Shown: positions 11,215 through 23,115 of the stretch, one piece after another
Layout: the number at the start of each line of letters is the position of its first letter
Position numbering within the stretch: the stretch's first letter is position 1
Assembly (NCBI GenBank): GCA_016271365.2
Contig: CM057451.1
Coordinates: forward strand, 366,007,501-366,071,500
Direction of reading: 5' to 3'
Source of the DNA: Neoceratodus forsteri
Lineage: Eukaryota > Chordata > Ceratodontiformes > Ceratodontidae
Length of the DNA: 64,000 nt
The notes under the pieces: model-generated
Told to the model about the DNA's origin: nothing
The model's input: only the letters and a program-made list of their open reading frames with translations
Databases searched by the model: none
Translations under genes and position numbers: made by a program

Positions 11215-13766
11215 GCCCCTGTTGGTGAAAAACAGAAGGAGGAGACCCTGGCCTTACAAGACAGGAAGCTTACAGCCGAGGAGAGCCAGGAGGTGTCCCC
11301 CAGAGATGTGGAGATGGAGGAAGCCCCTGCAGAAGCCTCCTAGCCCTGGTGGAAAAAAGGCAGGTCCCTCAGAAGGCAGAGTGAATCACCCTATGCTGGG
11401 CCAGGGGTGATAATCTTGATAGGCGAAGCCATGCTATCCGCCTAATGCAGATCGCTGTACCCACAAGCCTAAAAGCCACCTCACTGGCATCGTAGGATGC
11501 CCTTGCTTGGTTCCTTGCCAGTTCCGGGCCTATAGCAGAGAGGGCAATGGCTTGTCTAGATTGCTTCGTATCAGGCACAGATTCTAGAAGCTGAGATAGC
11601 ATCGACCATAGATGCCTGTTGTAGGCAGCATGATGAGCCTAATAAGATGCAATGCACAACATTGCACGAGAAGAAGAGAACACTCTTTGCCCCCACTGGT
11701 CAAATTTAGGGAATCCGGGTCCGGTGGATGGTTGTGTGCCAGGTGGCGACGCCTGGAGTGAGTCTCTAGGAACTGCAATCCAGAGGGTGGATTGGGAGGA
11801 GTACCTAGAGATTCAGACGGGGCACAATACCTCCTCCTGCAGTCTACCGGGTCTGGGAAAGGGGTGGCTGGAGACTGCCAGGTGTGGATAGACGCCTCCT
11901 GGAAAGGGATAGGCCAGGATGGCATCACCAAATGCTGGGCACTGAATTCATGCGTATCATGCTCGGTATCATCTCTCCTGACAAATGAGATACAAAGATC
12001 TCTAACCATCCTCTATAGGAAGCGCTGATATTCAATGAAATCAGTGTCGGAACGAGAGGTGAGTAAAGGGTTCCTCTCCCTCCGAGGAGGGAGTCCAGGA
12101 GGCTGAAGAACTCGAGTGTTCAGAGGACTCCTGCGGCGGTGGGGACAGGCGAAATACCCACTCATGCATGTATCTAACATATGACGGGAAGGCTGCCGCA
12201 GTACCTCTGAACGTCTCCCAGGATAACGGACCCATAGGACTGACATGGGCTGGAAGAGAGGGGGGTGGGCTGCAGAGGAATGGGAGAGGGGCACCTACGA
12301 GGAAGCAACCGTCCTCTACTAAGGCTCTGAAATCCAGGGAACAGAGCCTGAGCTGGTGGGGTCCTGGACATCAAACCAGGTCGCAGAACGGAACCCTGGG
12401 GATGTGAACTCTGGAAGAGCCTAGAAGGGGAATCTCCCCTGTGATGCACCTAGGTTGCATGGATCCAGAAGGGCAACCCACAGCAATACCACCGGAGGGG
12501 ACTCTCGAGCCTAAGAGGGAGAGGGAGAGGTGGGGCTCAGCGATACAGCTCCTCCCTACACCCCGATGGGCAGCAGGCGGAACTTGAAGCTCCTCACCCC
12601 GGCGCCGCAACCCCTCAGACTCAGAGGACGCCCTCCTCCTCGATGCCAGCGAAAGAGCCTGTCGATCCTGAGTTCTCCCAGGGGAGGACCCTGAAGACAG
12701 GGCCCTTAGTCCACCCCAAGTAGGCGCAGCAGCACCGGAGATGGCAGCTGCAACAGCCCCCTCTGGGAGAACAGTCCCCTTCCCAATCTCCGAGCTGTCC
12801 CTCCTCAAAGGCCCCAGGCCACTCCCAGCCTGGGAGTCCTCAGAGGAAGACTGCTGCAGAGACTAAGGAATGGGAGTGCTGGGCCACGTGACACTGCACT
12901 CCACAGGAGACTCTGATCCTGAAAAATCGGGAAGCCAGGACGGGTCCACGTCTGAGTCGTCCATTTCCAAGGAAGAGTTGACCAGAAGGATCTCGATGCT
13001 GGCCACCCCAAGAGTCCCCTGAGAAACAGCACCGTGAAAGATGCAGGGGTCACCTGTGGCGCCATCCATTCCTGTTGCACCGCCAACAACTCCAGAGCCT
13101 GGCCCCGACCCACCCACGGCCCCGGCTGAACCCCCGGCGCCAGGACCCAACATGGCACCGCTCACAGAATCTACCGGGCCCATGGCACCCTGAGCAGTGC
13201 CGAGAACCAAACTGGCACCGCATGCGGTGCCATCCCGATCATGGGCGCCATTCACGGCGCCGGGATCTGAGACGGCATCGAAGGTCCACCAATGCCAGAT
13301 CCAGCAACTGTTGGCTGAGACACTGGGGGAGCCTGCACCTCCAAAGAGGAGACAGCCAAGACGGTGTCCCCACCGCGGCCCTGGGAGGGACCACGGTGTT
13401 TCTAACACCATAAAGAGGCCTCCTCCTCGGCAAGGCTAGAAAATGAGGAGACCTCCTCCTCACCAGACCATATAGGCCTGGGAGGGGACCCGGAAGAAGG
13501 GTCTAGAGACCTGGCCTGGGAAGCCCAAGAACGACGCCATCCTCCAAAAGTCGGCAGGGCCTTGCCGATTTTGAACGCGCAGACTTTGAGAACACTGCGG
13601 TCCATCGAGAAACAGGCGTCGCGCATCTATCCATATCATGGTTAGGTCCCAGGCACCGAAGACAAACATCATGACGGTCCGTAATGGAAAAATGCCGGCC
13701 ACAGGAGCACCAACGCACAGGGGCATGGCCCTCCTTCGACTTACATTTAGCTCCCGAACCAGACAT
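11215..13766 (-). pseudogene. Copy C gag (broken), zinc-finger and LAP2-alpha-like domains
   Basis: The start at 13766 (Met-Ser-Gly-Ser-Gly) is conserved with copy F. About 20 residues in comes a Cys/His finger of the form C-x-C-G...D-x-H-x2-C-x2-C-L-G-x2-H. A long Pro/Gly/Ala-rich middle region follows, broken by several frameshifts (pieces at 13411-12863, 12808-12371, 12449-12174, 12294-12013 and 12009-11584). The C-terminal helical domain holds Arg-Ile-Ala-Trp-Leu-Arg (about 11440), the core of DIRS gag. The end is estimated from copy E. The protein would package the element RNA. Confidence 0.72.
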
Positions 13767-13974
13767 GATGCAAAATAAACTTTTTAAAAACAAAAAAGCT
13801 CCCGGCGTCGTCAAAAAAATAATAAATGAAATGATCTTACCAGACAGATGACAATGGGAAACAAACCGGGATGCAGGAGAAAGTGAAGACGTTGAACTCA
13901 ATAATACGGCCTAGTGGCGCAGAAAACAATTCCGACTCCACACAGCAGGTGCAGCCTCGATGGTGGGAGAAACA

Positions 13975-14151
13975 GAACTGGGATGGAGGAGGAATCTGCG
14001 GCGCCTAACGGCTGCCCCCCGTGCACCACATGGTGCATCACTCTCAGGGGCGGCGCCGTCTCCTCTCCAAAAAAAAAAACTCCCATGGCGGGTGCGCACC
14101 TCCGGCTTACGCCCAAGCAGTAATGAATCGTGAAGATTGACAAGGGAAGAT
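13975..14151 (-). repeat. Copy C right inverted terminal repeat
   Basis: It is the reverse complement of the left repeat and ends at GACAAGGGAAGAT. The gag start lies 385 bp inside it. Confidence 0.85.
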
Positions 14152-14696
14152 AACACCAACCTCTGCCCAGCTGAGAGCTCTCCTGCTTGTCCAGAGGGAG
14201 GGAGGGAGGAGGGAGAGATTAAGAGATCAAGCATCCACTGTAGCCCTCAGGAGGGGTACCGTTAGAGACCCCAATGGTCTCACTCTCTTTCATATAGACT
14301 CTGAAAGGATCTCCAGAAGGAGAACCAAAGTGGAGATGCAATAGAACAATGATGCATGAACCATGCCTGCTCATCTATTATTTATTTTTTTTAGCATGCA
14401 GAGGGGACCCACTGACAAATGGATTCATGCTGAGTGAAGATGGTCCCTGAAGGCAGGAGACTTAGAAGATGCTGGAGAGAAGACTCCCAGAGGAGAGCTT
14501 CTCACCATCTAGAAGAAAGGAAGAAAACAGCCTCTTCAGCAAAGGACAGTCTAGGCGAGGCCAGCACAACATCAGATGGCATAAGGAGCAGGGTTTGCCC
14601 CTAGAAAAGCTAACCCCCCTTAACCCTCATCCCAGACTCGAAAAGTGGGGGCGGCAGCGCTGCCCAGTGCCTGGTTACAAGGAGGGAAGGTAGGCA
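14152..14696 (-). other. Copy F segment left of the ICR, no gene
   Basis: About 545 bp of purine-rich sequence lie between copy C and the ICR. I see no coding motif. It corresponds to the 3' untranslated part of F. Confidence 0.5.
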
Positions 14697-14810
14697 TAAT
14701 GAATGGTGAAGATACTTGGGAAGATCAATAATTACGGTAAGTACGTAATTTTCATATCTTACACCCAAGTTAATCTTCACCATTCATTTCTAATGGATCC
14801 AAGTGCCAAC
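14697..14810 (-). repeat. Copy F ICR
   Basis: It contains the perfect symmetrical core AATTACG-GTAAGTA-CGTAATT, followed by the complement of the right end. GAATGGTGAAGAT on one side mirrors ATCTTCACCATTC on the other. Confidence 0.88.
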
Positions 14811-14863
14811 ATGGCAAACCCTGAAGGAAAAAGATTTTCCCTCCAGCCCCCTGTGGGAGCTTA

Positions 14864-17226
14864 TCAAAGGAGGAGAGGGCCCTTTTTATAGGCCTGGTGA
14901 GGCCTGAGGACGGCCATGGGCCAGCAGATGCTCCAGAGACCCGGGAGATTGAAGGTGCTCCTGCAATTCAGGTCGTGCCCTTCGGAAAAAGAACTGAGCC
15001 CCCTGGAATGGTGAGGACAGCACCCTACGCAGGGCCAAGGGTGATAACCTTGATAGGTGAAGCCATGCAGTCTGCCTAATGCAGATCGAAATTCCCACCA
15101 GCCTGGAAGCCACCTCGTTGGCATCATACATTGCCCTTGAGAGGTGTCTTGCTAGCTCCAGGCCCTCCGCAGTGAAGCAAATGACTTGCCAGGTTTCCTC
15201 ACCATCAGGCATGGCTACAAGGAGCTGGCCCAGCAGCGTCCAGATGTGCCTAGCATAGGCCACCTTTTGCACCTGATGAGCAGCTATCCACAACAGAAGG
15301 CATGTCGAGGAGAACACCCTTCTCCCCCATCAGTCAAACTCAGCCGAGTCAGCGTTCAGGGGCGGTCATGATGAGGGCGATGATTTCCAGTTGGGGTGTC
15401 AAGGAGCTCCACTCCTGAAGTGGGGTGGGCCATAGCACCTGGAGACCCCATTCCAGTGCAATCCCTGTGCATGCAGTCCCTAGGGGCAGGGGATGGGGCA
15501 GCGGGATGTTGCCAGATGGCGTGCGAGGCCTCCGTGAACAACCGTGGCCAGGGAGGTTTGACCAAATGGGCAGCACTGTACTCCCCCAGGAATAACAGTG
15601 TCGCATAGTCTGGGTTACATCCGGCAAAGTGGGAGACATGGAGCTCCTCCTACATCTCCGCTAGGAAGCGCTGGTAGGACATGAAGCCCACATCACCAGA
15701 ACCGTGGAGGGATGCATCCTCTTCCTCGGCGGAGGAAGTCAAAGATTCAGAGACAGGCAGCACAGGAGTCTGAGGTCTAAAAATGGCCTCATGGAGAGCC
15801 CTGAGGTAGCGGGGAAATGCCGGCGCCAAACCCCTGAATTATTCCCATGTCAGTGGGTCCCTCGGGCCAAGAAGACCAGGAATAGGGGGAGGAGAAGGCA
15901 GAGGAATAGAAAAAGGGGGACCTCGTGAACCAGGGAAGGTCCTCTGCAAGGACTGCAGGACTGTACAGGAGGCCCCTCCCGAAGGTGGGGGCTGCCTATC
16001 CCACCCACCTCGGTGCGCCAAACCGACGTGGGGCAGACCGGGTGTTGCCCTTGAGGGGAAACCTCATGGGGGGAGACTGGAGCCATGCAGAGTCCAACAG
16101 AAGGCTCCTGTCCCCACCACCAACTGCAGGACCCCCTCCCAAAGTGGAGGCAGACAGCGACGTGTCTGCGCTATGGCTCACCCCTGGGCCCCAAAGGGCT
16201 TCTTGAGGAAACCACTGCCCAGAACTAGCCCTGCCAACCCCCCACACTAAGGAGAGAGACCTGCCCCTTGAGAGAAGCCCACTGGAAGAATCTGGACTGA
16301 CTGGCAAGGAAGGAGAAGCCCCATTCACCGCTGGAGTGACATTGGGGCTCCCCTGGGCACCATCATCATCAGCCGGGATCCACACAACAGGAGTGTCTCT
16401 GGCAATGGAGATGGCGGGGGCTTGCAAGTAGGTGCTGGAAACAGACCTGGGACCGCTGCTACCCAGGGCACCAGAAGGGACTCCAATAGAGCTCCCGGCA
16501 CCAGAGCCAGCGCCAGAAGGCTCCAGAGCAGAGGCGCTGCCAGTGGTACTGTCTGGAGACACCACAGGCCAAAGAGCCCCAGAAGGCCTTGGAGCATCCC
16601 AGGCAGAATCCAATGACTCCTCAGAGCCTGGGAACCAATCAGGATCATCCCGATCTATAGACTGGTAACCCCCTGGATTCTTGACCCGCCAGCACCAAGA
16701 GCGGCATTGGAGGGGAGTCTGGGTGCGTGGGCAGCACCACCCCGCTCACCAGCACCGAAGATGGTGCCGGGAGAATGCATGGTGCCATCCTGCAGCACCA
16801 AGGGCAACACCAGAGCTGACCCAATGGTACAGCTGAGTTACCACACTGGGGGTCGTCTGAGTCTCCAAGGAGACAGCAGACCGCGAGAGATCGCTGGGAT
16901 CCCTTGCTCTAGCAAGCTGTAAGGAAGAGGGGGGTCCCATCACTGCTGGCCCGTACAGAGCCAGGGGAGGCTCAGGGGGAGGAGCCCAGAGACCTGGTCT
17001 AGGTGTCACGAGAGCTCTGATGCCCTCCAAAGGTTGGGGGATCTCTCCCCAACCTCGTTGCGTGGATAATGAGCGTACGGTAATCCATAGAGAAACAGAC
17101 ATTTGCTCTCATCCATTGTGTGATGGGGACCCAGGCAGGTGAATCAACAGTCGTGGGGGTCCGTCACAGTCAGACGCATTGGGGCAATTCCCGCTTGCTT
17201 CAACGATTTACGCCCGACCCAGACAT
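14864..17226 (-). pseudogene. Copy F gag (broken)
   Basis: The start at 17226 reads Met-Ser-Gly-Ser-Gly as in C, but the finger region has lost several Cys codons and has an early stop. Pieces at 17102-16746, 16613-15996, 15639-15349, 15317-14886 and 15127-14864 follow in different frames. The middle is Pro/Ala/Gly-rich. The C-terminal helical domain is clear, with the Ala-Met-Tyr-Asp-Ala-Asn-Glu-Val and Arg-Gln-Thr-Ala-Trp-Leu-His motifs, parallel to copies C and E. The right leader is about 320 bp. Confidence 0.7.
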
Positions 17227-17547
17227 TATCGTCGCATGGAAATTAAAACAAAAGGGAGAAATTCACCTAAAACTAAAACAACAGCACTGTGATACAAGAA
17301 AGTAAGAAAAAAAATTCCGGAGCCAATGACAGGACCGTTACTCATGGCGTCGGAAAGTTCACTACCAGCAGAGGCCTAGAGGACCAAACTATGCAGTCTT
17401 GATAGCAGTCTTATCTTGCAGGTCCTTCCTTGATGCAGGGCAAACAGAACTGAGGGCTAGGAGGAGAGGCAGTGCTCTTTATATTCTCGAGCAGGTCCTG
17501 ACCTCTGGCTGGACCTGTTAGTAATTAAGGTGAAGATTAAATAAGAT

Positions 17548-18260
17548 CAGTTCGTTCTGTGTCCTGTTTGGATGGGCTGGCCAGGAGCCAGTCATCCAGA
17601 TAGGGAAAGACCTGAAGTCCGAGCTTTTGAAGGTGTTCCACGAGAACTGCAAAGCACTTTGTAAAGACTCTAGGTGCTGAGGATAGCCCATAGGGCAGGA
17701 CTCGGAATTGGCAATGCTGACCCAGGACCACAAAGCAAAGAAATTTATGGTGACTGGAATGCACTGGAATGTGCTGGCAGGCGCCTGCATGTCCAGAGAG
17801 GCCAACCTGTCCTGAGACTAGAGAAGTGGAACCAGAATCCGTAGGGAGATCATCTTAAACTTCTCTCAGTGGAGAAACTTGTTTAGTTTCCTGAGGTCTA
17901 GGATGGGGCACATGCCCCTCTGATTTTTTTCAGAATGAGGAAGTAGAAGCCTGTGTAGCGCTCTGATTCCTGCTCTACTTCCACTGCCCTACTGCTCAAA
18001 AGGCCCACTATTTCTGTGGTGAGAAGGTGTGACATGGCAGTGGACAAGAGTTGTTGCTTTCTGGGTGGAAAATCTGGGGGGATTTCCATGAAATTCAGCA
18101 AGCATCCCTCCCAGATGATCCACAAGACCCATTTGTCAGTAGTGACAGTTTTCCACTGGCTGTAAAACTGAGTAAGACTTCCCCCCACTGAAGAGGAGAG
18201 ATCCACTTCGGGCAGCTGAGGCAGAACCTGGGCTGGAACTTCAGATGGTGACAGTAGGCA
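17548..18260 (-). pseudogene. Copy H reverse transcriptase, N-terminal half
   Basis: Minus frames at 18206-17898 and 17764-17537 encode the DIRS RT start (Thr-Asp-Lys-Trp-Val-Leu), the Pro-Tyr-Gly-Leu-Ser-Ser-Ala-Pro-Arg-Val-Phe motif and an intact Tyr-Leu-Asp-Asp-Trp motif C. A frameshift separates the two pieces. The gene stops abruptly at the F insertion soon after motif C, so RNase H and recombinase are missing here. Confidence 0.82.
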
Positions 18261-18299
18261 CTTTCTGACCCTGTGCCTTCTACTGCATTTTCTTCTGCA

Positions 18300-20263
18300 C
18301 TTGAGGAGGTTGGGACTTGACTTGGTGTCCTCTACCTATGCCATGAAAGGACTTTTTATTATCGTAGAAAACCCTGCCCCTTCCTCTCTAAGGATGAGCT
18401 GGGGCAGGTCTAGCAGACTTTGATGGCCGTACAGTCTTCTAAGAAGCCTCAAGGGACTGTTCTACTTGCTGACCAAACAGGTAAGAGCCATCAAAAGGAG
18501 CATCCATGACCTGCAGTTTGGTGACATTAGAAAAAACAGATGTCCGAAGCCAAGAATGTCTCCTGATGCAGATACCGGTGACAGTAGCACAGGAAGCAGT
18601 GTCATATGCATTCATGGCTGCCTTTAACTGATGTCTGTTGGACTCTATACCATGAGTAACAGTCTGTAGAATCTTCTGTTTAGTGACTAAATCCGGCAAG
18701 ATTTCAGATGGAGAGCTGAGGGAAGTCCAGAGGGCATACCCATATTGAGAGAAATGCCTCCGGTAGCTGGCTATACACATACCCAAGGTTGCCCCAGCAA
18801 AGGCTCTTTTCCCCATCATATCAATTTTATGGGATTCCTTACTGATGGGGTGAGCTGTAACTTCTTGAGGAAAGGATGGCCTTATCGTTCTTAGCTAGAA
18901 TGACAATTGTGTCAGCAATAGGCTGAGAAGCTAGGATAGGCCTATCCTTGGGGGCAATTTACTTACGGTCTATGTGCTTAGAGACAGAAGGAACAGAAGC
19001 AGGCCTGGCCCATACCGCTTCAGAAAGCATTTCAAAAGTAGGAGAAACAGGAGGTGTGACGTTAACTGGAATGTTGGGCACATGAAGCCACTCGAGATAT
19101 AACCGTTTACCTGGACCTGTGGCAGAGGTCTAGAGCGCTACAAATGCATGTATGTTGCAAAGCAAAGTCTGAAAATAAAGGTCCTCCTGAGGAACAGAAA
19201 GAGCACCTGGTTTAGAAGAATCCAGGGTGCAGGAGGAGTCATCGTCACCGCCTTCAGAGAAATCAGTTTGGGGTCAGATTCATCCTCTTCCAACTCCTCT
19301 AAAGGAAGAGGGGTAGACCAAGAGACACCTAGTCCAATTCTCAGAGTTGGGTAAACAGAGAACACTGGCACTGGCATAGGAGGTGGCCCCAGCCCCAAAG
19401 GAACCAGCGCCGGACTCGGCACCAGCACCAAGGGAACCAGCAATGGTGCCGCCTCGAGAGGAGTTGGCACCAGCACTAAAGAATCAGGCTCCAAACCCAC
19501 AGAGAAGGGATGTAGTAAAGAGGAGACTGCAGGCGTCGCTGGACACGGTGCCAGACATGGTGCAGGGACAGATACAAGGAGGCCAGAATCCGAGGCTAAA
19601 CCAGATGCTGCTCCCAGCTAAGCTCTAGCCAGCACTGAAGTAACTGGTGAAGGTACCTGGGCTGGCCCCTTTGGAAAGACAGGGTGAGGGGAAGCGGATA
19701 GTGGAACTGGCATCGGTGGCACAGTCACCACCAAGGGATCATGATCCGTTGGCGGAGCCAAATGCCCTACCTGGACAAAAAGCCCAGACTGTGTCCCCGA
19801 GGTCCTCAGCCCTGAACGACCTGGAACTGGGTCCTTGTGAAGGGGCAAACAGGCCAAATGCTGTACCCACTGCTCCACAAGAGCTGCCCAGTGGAGAAAC
19901 TGCCAGCTGGAATCCCCACAGGAGGACAGAGAAGGGCTCCAGGCCCGAGACTTCAAGCAATTTCGAGAAGGAGAGGCAGGGATGCTGGCATTGGGATGGC
20001 CTCTACTTTGAACACAAAGACTTCACGTCAGGCGTACCAGAAGATGACCTTGAGAATTACGTTTCTTCCCTTCCAGCAGGAAGAAGAAGAACTTTGCCAC
20101 CAGGGATAAAGAATGGGTCCATTTCTTTTTGTGTTTGTGAAGACGACTGCCCTCCCTCCCTCCGAACACAGGACTGCCCATTGTCAGAATCCTCCCTCAG
20201 TGAGCATGGCCCTGCTGCCTGAGCAACATACCTGAAGAGGCTCCCTACCGTCACCGTCTCCAT
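18300..20263 (-). pseudogene. Copy H gag (broken)
   Basis: The possible start at 20263 (Met-Glu-Thr-Val-Thr-Val) is followed by a 68-codon frame ending at 20057. Later pieces lie at 19956-19618, 19500-19138 and 18819-18439. The last is the conserved helical domain, with Ile-Ala-Ser-Tyr, Asp-Thr-Ala-Ser and Arg-Arg-His-Ser-Trp-Leu-Arg. It ends in Leu-Phe-Gly-Gln-Gln, as in the other DIRS gags here. Several stops and frameshifts are present. Confidence 0.7.
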
Positions 20264-20454
20264 CTATGGTTGTAGGCTGTTGTTCAGTAGGGCTGAGAAA
20301 AACTTTTTTTTTTTTTAAAGCTGAAACAAAAATAAACACTAGTACTAAAAACTAATAATGGAATGAACTGAACACTGTTGTCGTACAAACATGAAGATCT
20401 GACTACTGGCGGGCAAGCAACGTCATCACTGAAGTGCACTCCATGGCAGGAGAA

Positions 20455-20635
20455 AAGGAACTTAGGCAGTTGGGGCCCATTGCCAAGATAGGCTATGTAG
20501 CGCGAGGATAGGTCGTGCTGTGCTGCACATGTGTGCAGCCTACTCCTGAAGATTGTTAGCTCCCACAGGGTCCTAGCGCCTCCGGTAAAGAACCTATCAG
20601 TGTGAATCACTGGTGAAGATAAGGTCCAGGAAGAT
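20455..20635 (-). repeat. Copy H right terminal repeat
   Basis: It carries GGGTCCTAGCGCCTCCGG and GTGAATCACTGGTGAAGAT, then GTCCAGGAAGAT. These match the right ends of A and G. The left partner lies outside the window. Confidence 0.78.
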
Positions 20636-20825
20636 CTATGATTACCATTTTCAAGTTTCCAACAGCTCCCAAGCTCATGACTCAAACTTTCTTGTGCACC
20701 AAGGGATACAACTGTTAGCAGAGCTATTAGTTCTTTTGAACTCAGCAGCACAGTGGTGTTTATTTCACTCAGAAAAGGGTGGCTTGAGGTACCTTAAGAG
20801 ATGGAGCCAGAAACGAAACACTAAG

Positions 20826-21152
20826 GTAAGGAAAAAATCAAAACAGCTGCCCGTGTCTAAATACAGACCAGAGCCTCCACTGTTAGGAAATCATAAAAGC
20901 AATATTTATTGCACAAAGAGATAAAAATGGTAGTACCCCCACAAAGCAGGTAAATGTCAACATTTCACATCGCTCTGCTGCTTTTTCAAGATGTCTTGAA
21001 AAAGCATCAGAGCGACATGAAACACTGACGTTTACCTGTTTTGGGAGAGTGCTACCATTTTGATTTCTTTGTGCAAAAAATATTGTTTTTGTATTTAGTG
21101 GAGCCTCTGGTCTGTATTTGGAGACTGGAAGCCATTTTACTTTTTTCCTTAC
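20826..21152. repeat. Long palindrome, about 325 bp
   Basis: The two arms of about 160 bp meet at 20992 with almost no loop (GCTTTTTCAAGA / TCTTGAAAAAGC). Matching blocks include TAAATACAGACCAGAG against CTCTGGTCTGTATTT, and TGCACAAAGA against TTTGTGCA. There is no ORF. It looks like a foldback or MITE-type element of the palindromic class. Confidence 0.85.
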
Positions 21153-22449
21153 ATTGGTGTTTATTTCACCAATTAAAGCCAAATTTTCTTTCACAAGGTA
21201 GAAGGCAGTATAACCTTTGAGAAGAGGACTGAATTTGCTCAAATCAGAAGTTGACAGCTTCTTCTCTCCTTTCAGACAAAGGACTGCAAACCACTCAATT
21301 GTAATAACCCTTCATAAGAAAAGGAGCATTCAAAATGTTTGTCTTAGATTTAAGACAGGCCAGGATGTCAAACTAGACAAGAATACTCCAAAAGTGGTCG
21401 ATTATTGTTGCATGCACTTTTGCTGAATCATTTAGGCAGTGGTTTGCACCCTTTAGCATTATAAGACAGTATAATCTGAGAGCGGGTTTTTACACAGAGA
21501 TTCCACCTGAGCTGCCCATTTTAAGCCTTAGAAGATGTTTAAACCCAGGAGTTTAACCTGGGGTGCTTTCTAAGTCATGGTTATCTTGTAATTATTTACT
21601 GCATCCTGGTAACTGGGTGAGCTTGTGGAGACTTGTGTCCCCATTTCAGGCTCGACCCAGGATGTTACATACAATTAATGGAATTCACATGATATGTCAG
21701 GTACAGGAGGACAGTACATACAGCATGAACAATGGCAGTTACAGTTTGTGCAACAGTTTTCGCTCTGAAGAGTAATTCATACATTTAGTTCATTAGAAGA
21801 AAGTACAGTTGTGCAGTTAAACAATATACAGTATGTCATTTTCTAACAGTGGCAAATCAGTTTTAGGTTGCCAGTAAAAAACAACAAATAAGGTTTATTT
21901 CCATGTTATATCTAGACCAACCCATCCCAAAATCAGTTCTTTCCTGTATTTTTACTAAATCTAAAGGTTTACGTGACTTGTACAAGATTGTGTCATCCAC
22001 ATATTTGATCATTTAGATAAGCAAATCAATTCTCACAATTAGAAAGAACAACTGGGCCTACTGTAATATTATTCCCTGGTAGGGATACCAACTCTGATTT
22101 CTTTCCCCGCAAACTTGGAAATGGCTATTTTTACTCTCCATCTTCAGTTTGTTAAAATTACTTCAATTCACGTAACAATAATGGAGGGGCTAACAATATT
22201 TGCAAGCTTGGACACCACTAGGTTATGATCCATAGAGCAAATGCTTTTTGAGAATCAGTAAGTGCAGCACAAACTTGGTCTTCGCATTTACAGCATCGTG
22301 GCATTCCTGGACAGAATTTATTAATGCAGGAGTTGTTCCTTTTCTACAGCCAACTGATTCACATCTAATTTAATTAGATTTCTTACCCTCAGCCCCTTGG
22401 TCCCGATTTTCACACTGTAGCATCTATTTGAACAGTTCTTGATATTTAC
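21153..22449. other. Intron-like sequence, no feature seen
   Basis: About 1.3 kb of AT-rich sequence with only short chance ORFs. I see no repeat boundary or exon signal. If the exon at 22450 is real, this is the intron downstream of it. Confidence 0.5.
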
Positions 22450-22540
22450 CTCTTACAACAGCAGACCAAAGTCCAGGACAGAATTCCAAAGGCAACCACA
22501 ATGACAAAGGAGGCGATAGTGACATATAACACACTCCATT
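22450..22540 (-). CDS. Single 91-bp exon with a transmembrane segment (KIAA0319 family-like)
   Basis: On the minus strand a T-rich tract ending in TTTGTCTAG precedes 22540 and GTAAATATC follows 22450, giving a good acceptor and donor. The open frame starts after two bases and gives 29 codons. It begins Trp-Ser-Val-Leu-Tyr-Val-Thr, continues as about 20 hydrophobic residues and ends Cys-Cys-Cys-Lys with two bases over. Both flanking introns therefore interrupt a codon after its second base. The aromatic start, single membrane helix and Cys-rich cytoplasmic edge recall the membrane exon of KIAA0319/KIAA0319L, type I neuronal membrane proteins with PKD domains. I could not find neighbouring exons, so the family name is tentative. 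The exon itself is better supported. Confidence 0.6.
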
Positions 22541-23115
22541 CTAGACAAAGAAAAAAAACAGACACTCTTGAGAATGTATACAAAAGCCCAAGGAGGCCGC
22601 AAATGAGCACAAACAGACTAATGACTGCCTTGTGCTTTCAGAATTTCTTTACACCCGAGTTCAAATGCTTCTGGTGAGGAGTGCCACTGTTTAAATTTAG
22701 TGCTTTACATGCAATTATTAGACAACTCTGGAGGGACCCAACTACTACCCTCATCACCTGAGAATCAAATCAGCTGTGCTGGGCACTGCTACTCACAGAT
22801 CCCAAACAGTGCTATTGTAGCAACAGTTAACAGAGGTTCCCAGCACTGGTCAGGAAATAGCTCTGTTCCGAGAGCAAAGCCATGACGCCAAGATAGAAGC
22901 CCTCTCTACCTGCAGGCGTCTAGAAAACCCATGAGCCTTGCTGCATATGAGAAAAGGCTGTTCACACAAAGCAAAGTCATCTAGTAGAGAAAGCTGTGAA
23001 TAACAAACACAGTGGCGAGTGACTGTAATAGCATATAAATACCCCTAGTGGTGGTCCTTGGAGTAGTAAGTACGACAATCAAATGAGGTCCCTAACCTCC
23101 CAGCAAGGAGGAATC
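22541..23115. other. Intron-like sequence, no feature seen
   Basis: No exon signal, ORF with motif or repeat boundary was recognised in these 575 bp. Confidence 0.45.

Larger units (their letters stand above)
9784..14151 (-). mobile_element. Gag-only DIRS-like element, copy C (about 4.4 kb)
   Basis: It has inverted terminal repeats at both ends, an ICR at 11071-11152 and, in minus sense, only a gag region between the right end and the ICR. No RT, RNase H or recombinase motif occurs and there is no space for them. The first 30 bases of the left end closely match those of the pol-bearing copy G, which suggests mobilisation in trans. Copies E and F have the same plan, so this is a family architecture rather than a chance deletion. 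Confidence 0.85.
14152..17547 (-). mobile_element. Gag-only DIRS-like element, copy F (right part)
   Basis: It has an ICR at 14697-14810, gag at 14864-17226 and a decayed right end at about 17528-17547, where GGTGAAGATTAA and TAAGAT match the right-end half of its own ICR with a short deletion. Beyond 17547 the sequence changes at once to the RT of copy H, so F is inserted in H. Its left terminal repeat is not seen and should lie outside the window, beyond L1-1. Gag stop to ICR is about 54 bp, as in E (59 bp). Confidence 0.75.
17548..20635 (-). mobile_element. DIRS-like retrotransposon, copy H (5' part; A-like family)
   Basis: It shows a right terminal repeat ending near 20635, a gag region and the first half of RT. 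The rest is displaced beyond the window by the insertion of F at 17547. The terminal repeat shares GGGTCCTAGCGCCTCCGG and GTCCAGGAAGAT with copies A and G, but the element is more diverged. It is the outermost shell of the first nest. Confidence 0.8.

Noticed and set aside
11215..13766. Plus-strand ORFs opposite the gag regions of C, E and F
   Set aside because: The GC-rich, proline-rich gag gives long antisense frames. The minus-strand frames carry the conserved finger and helical motifs.
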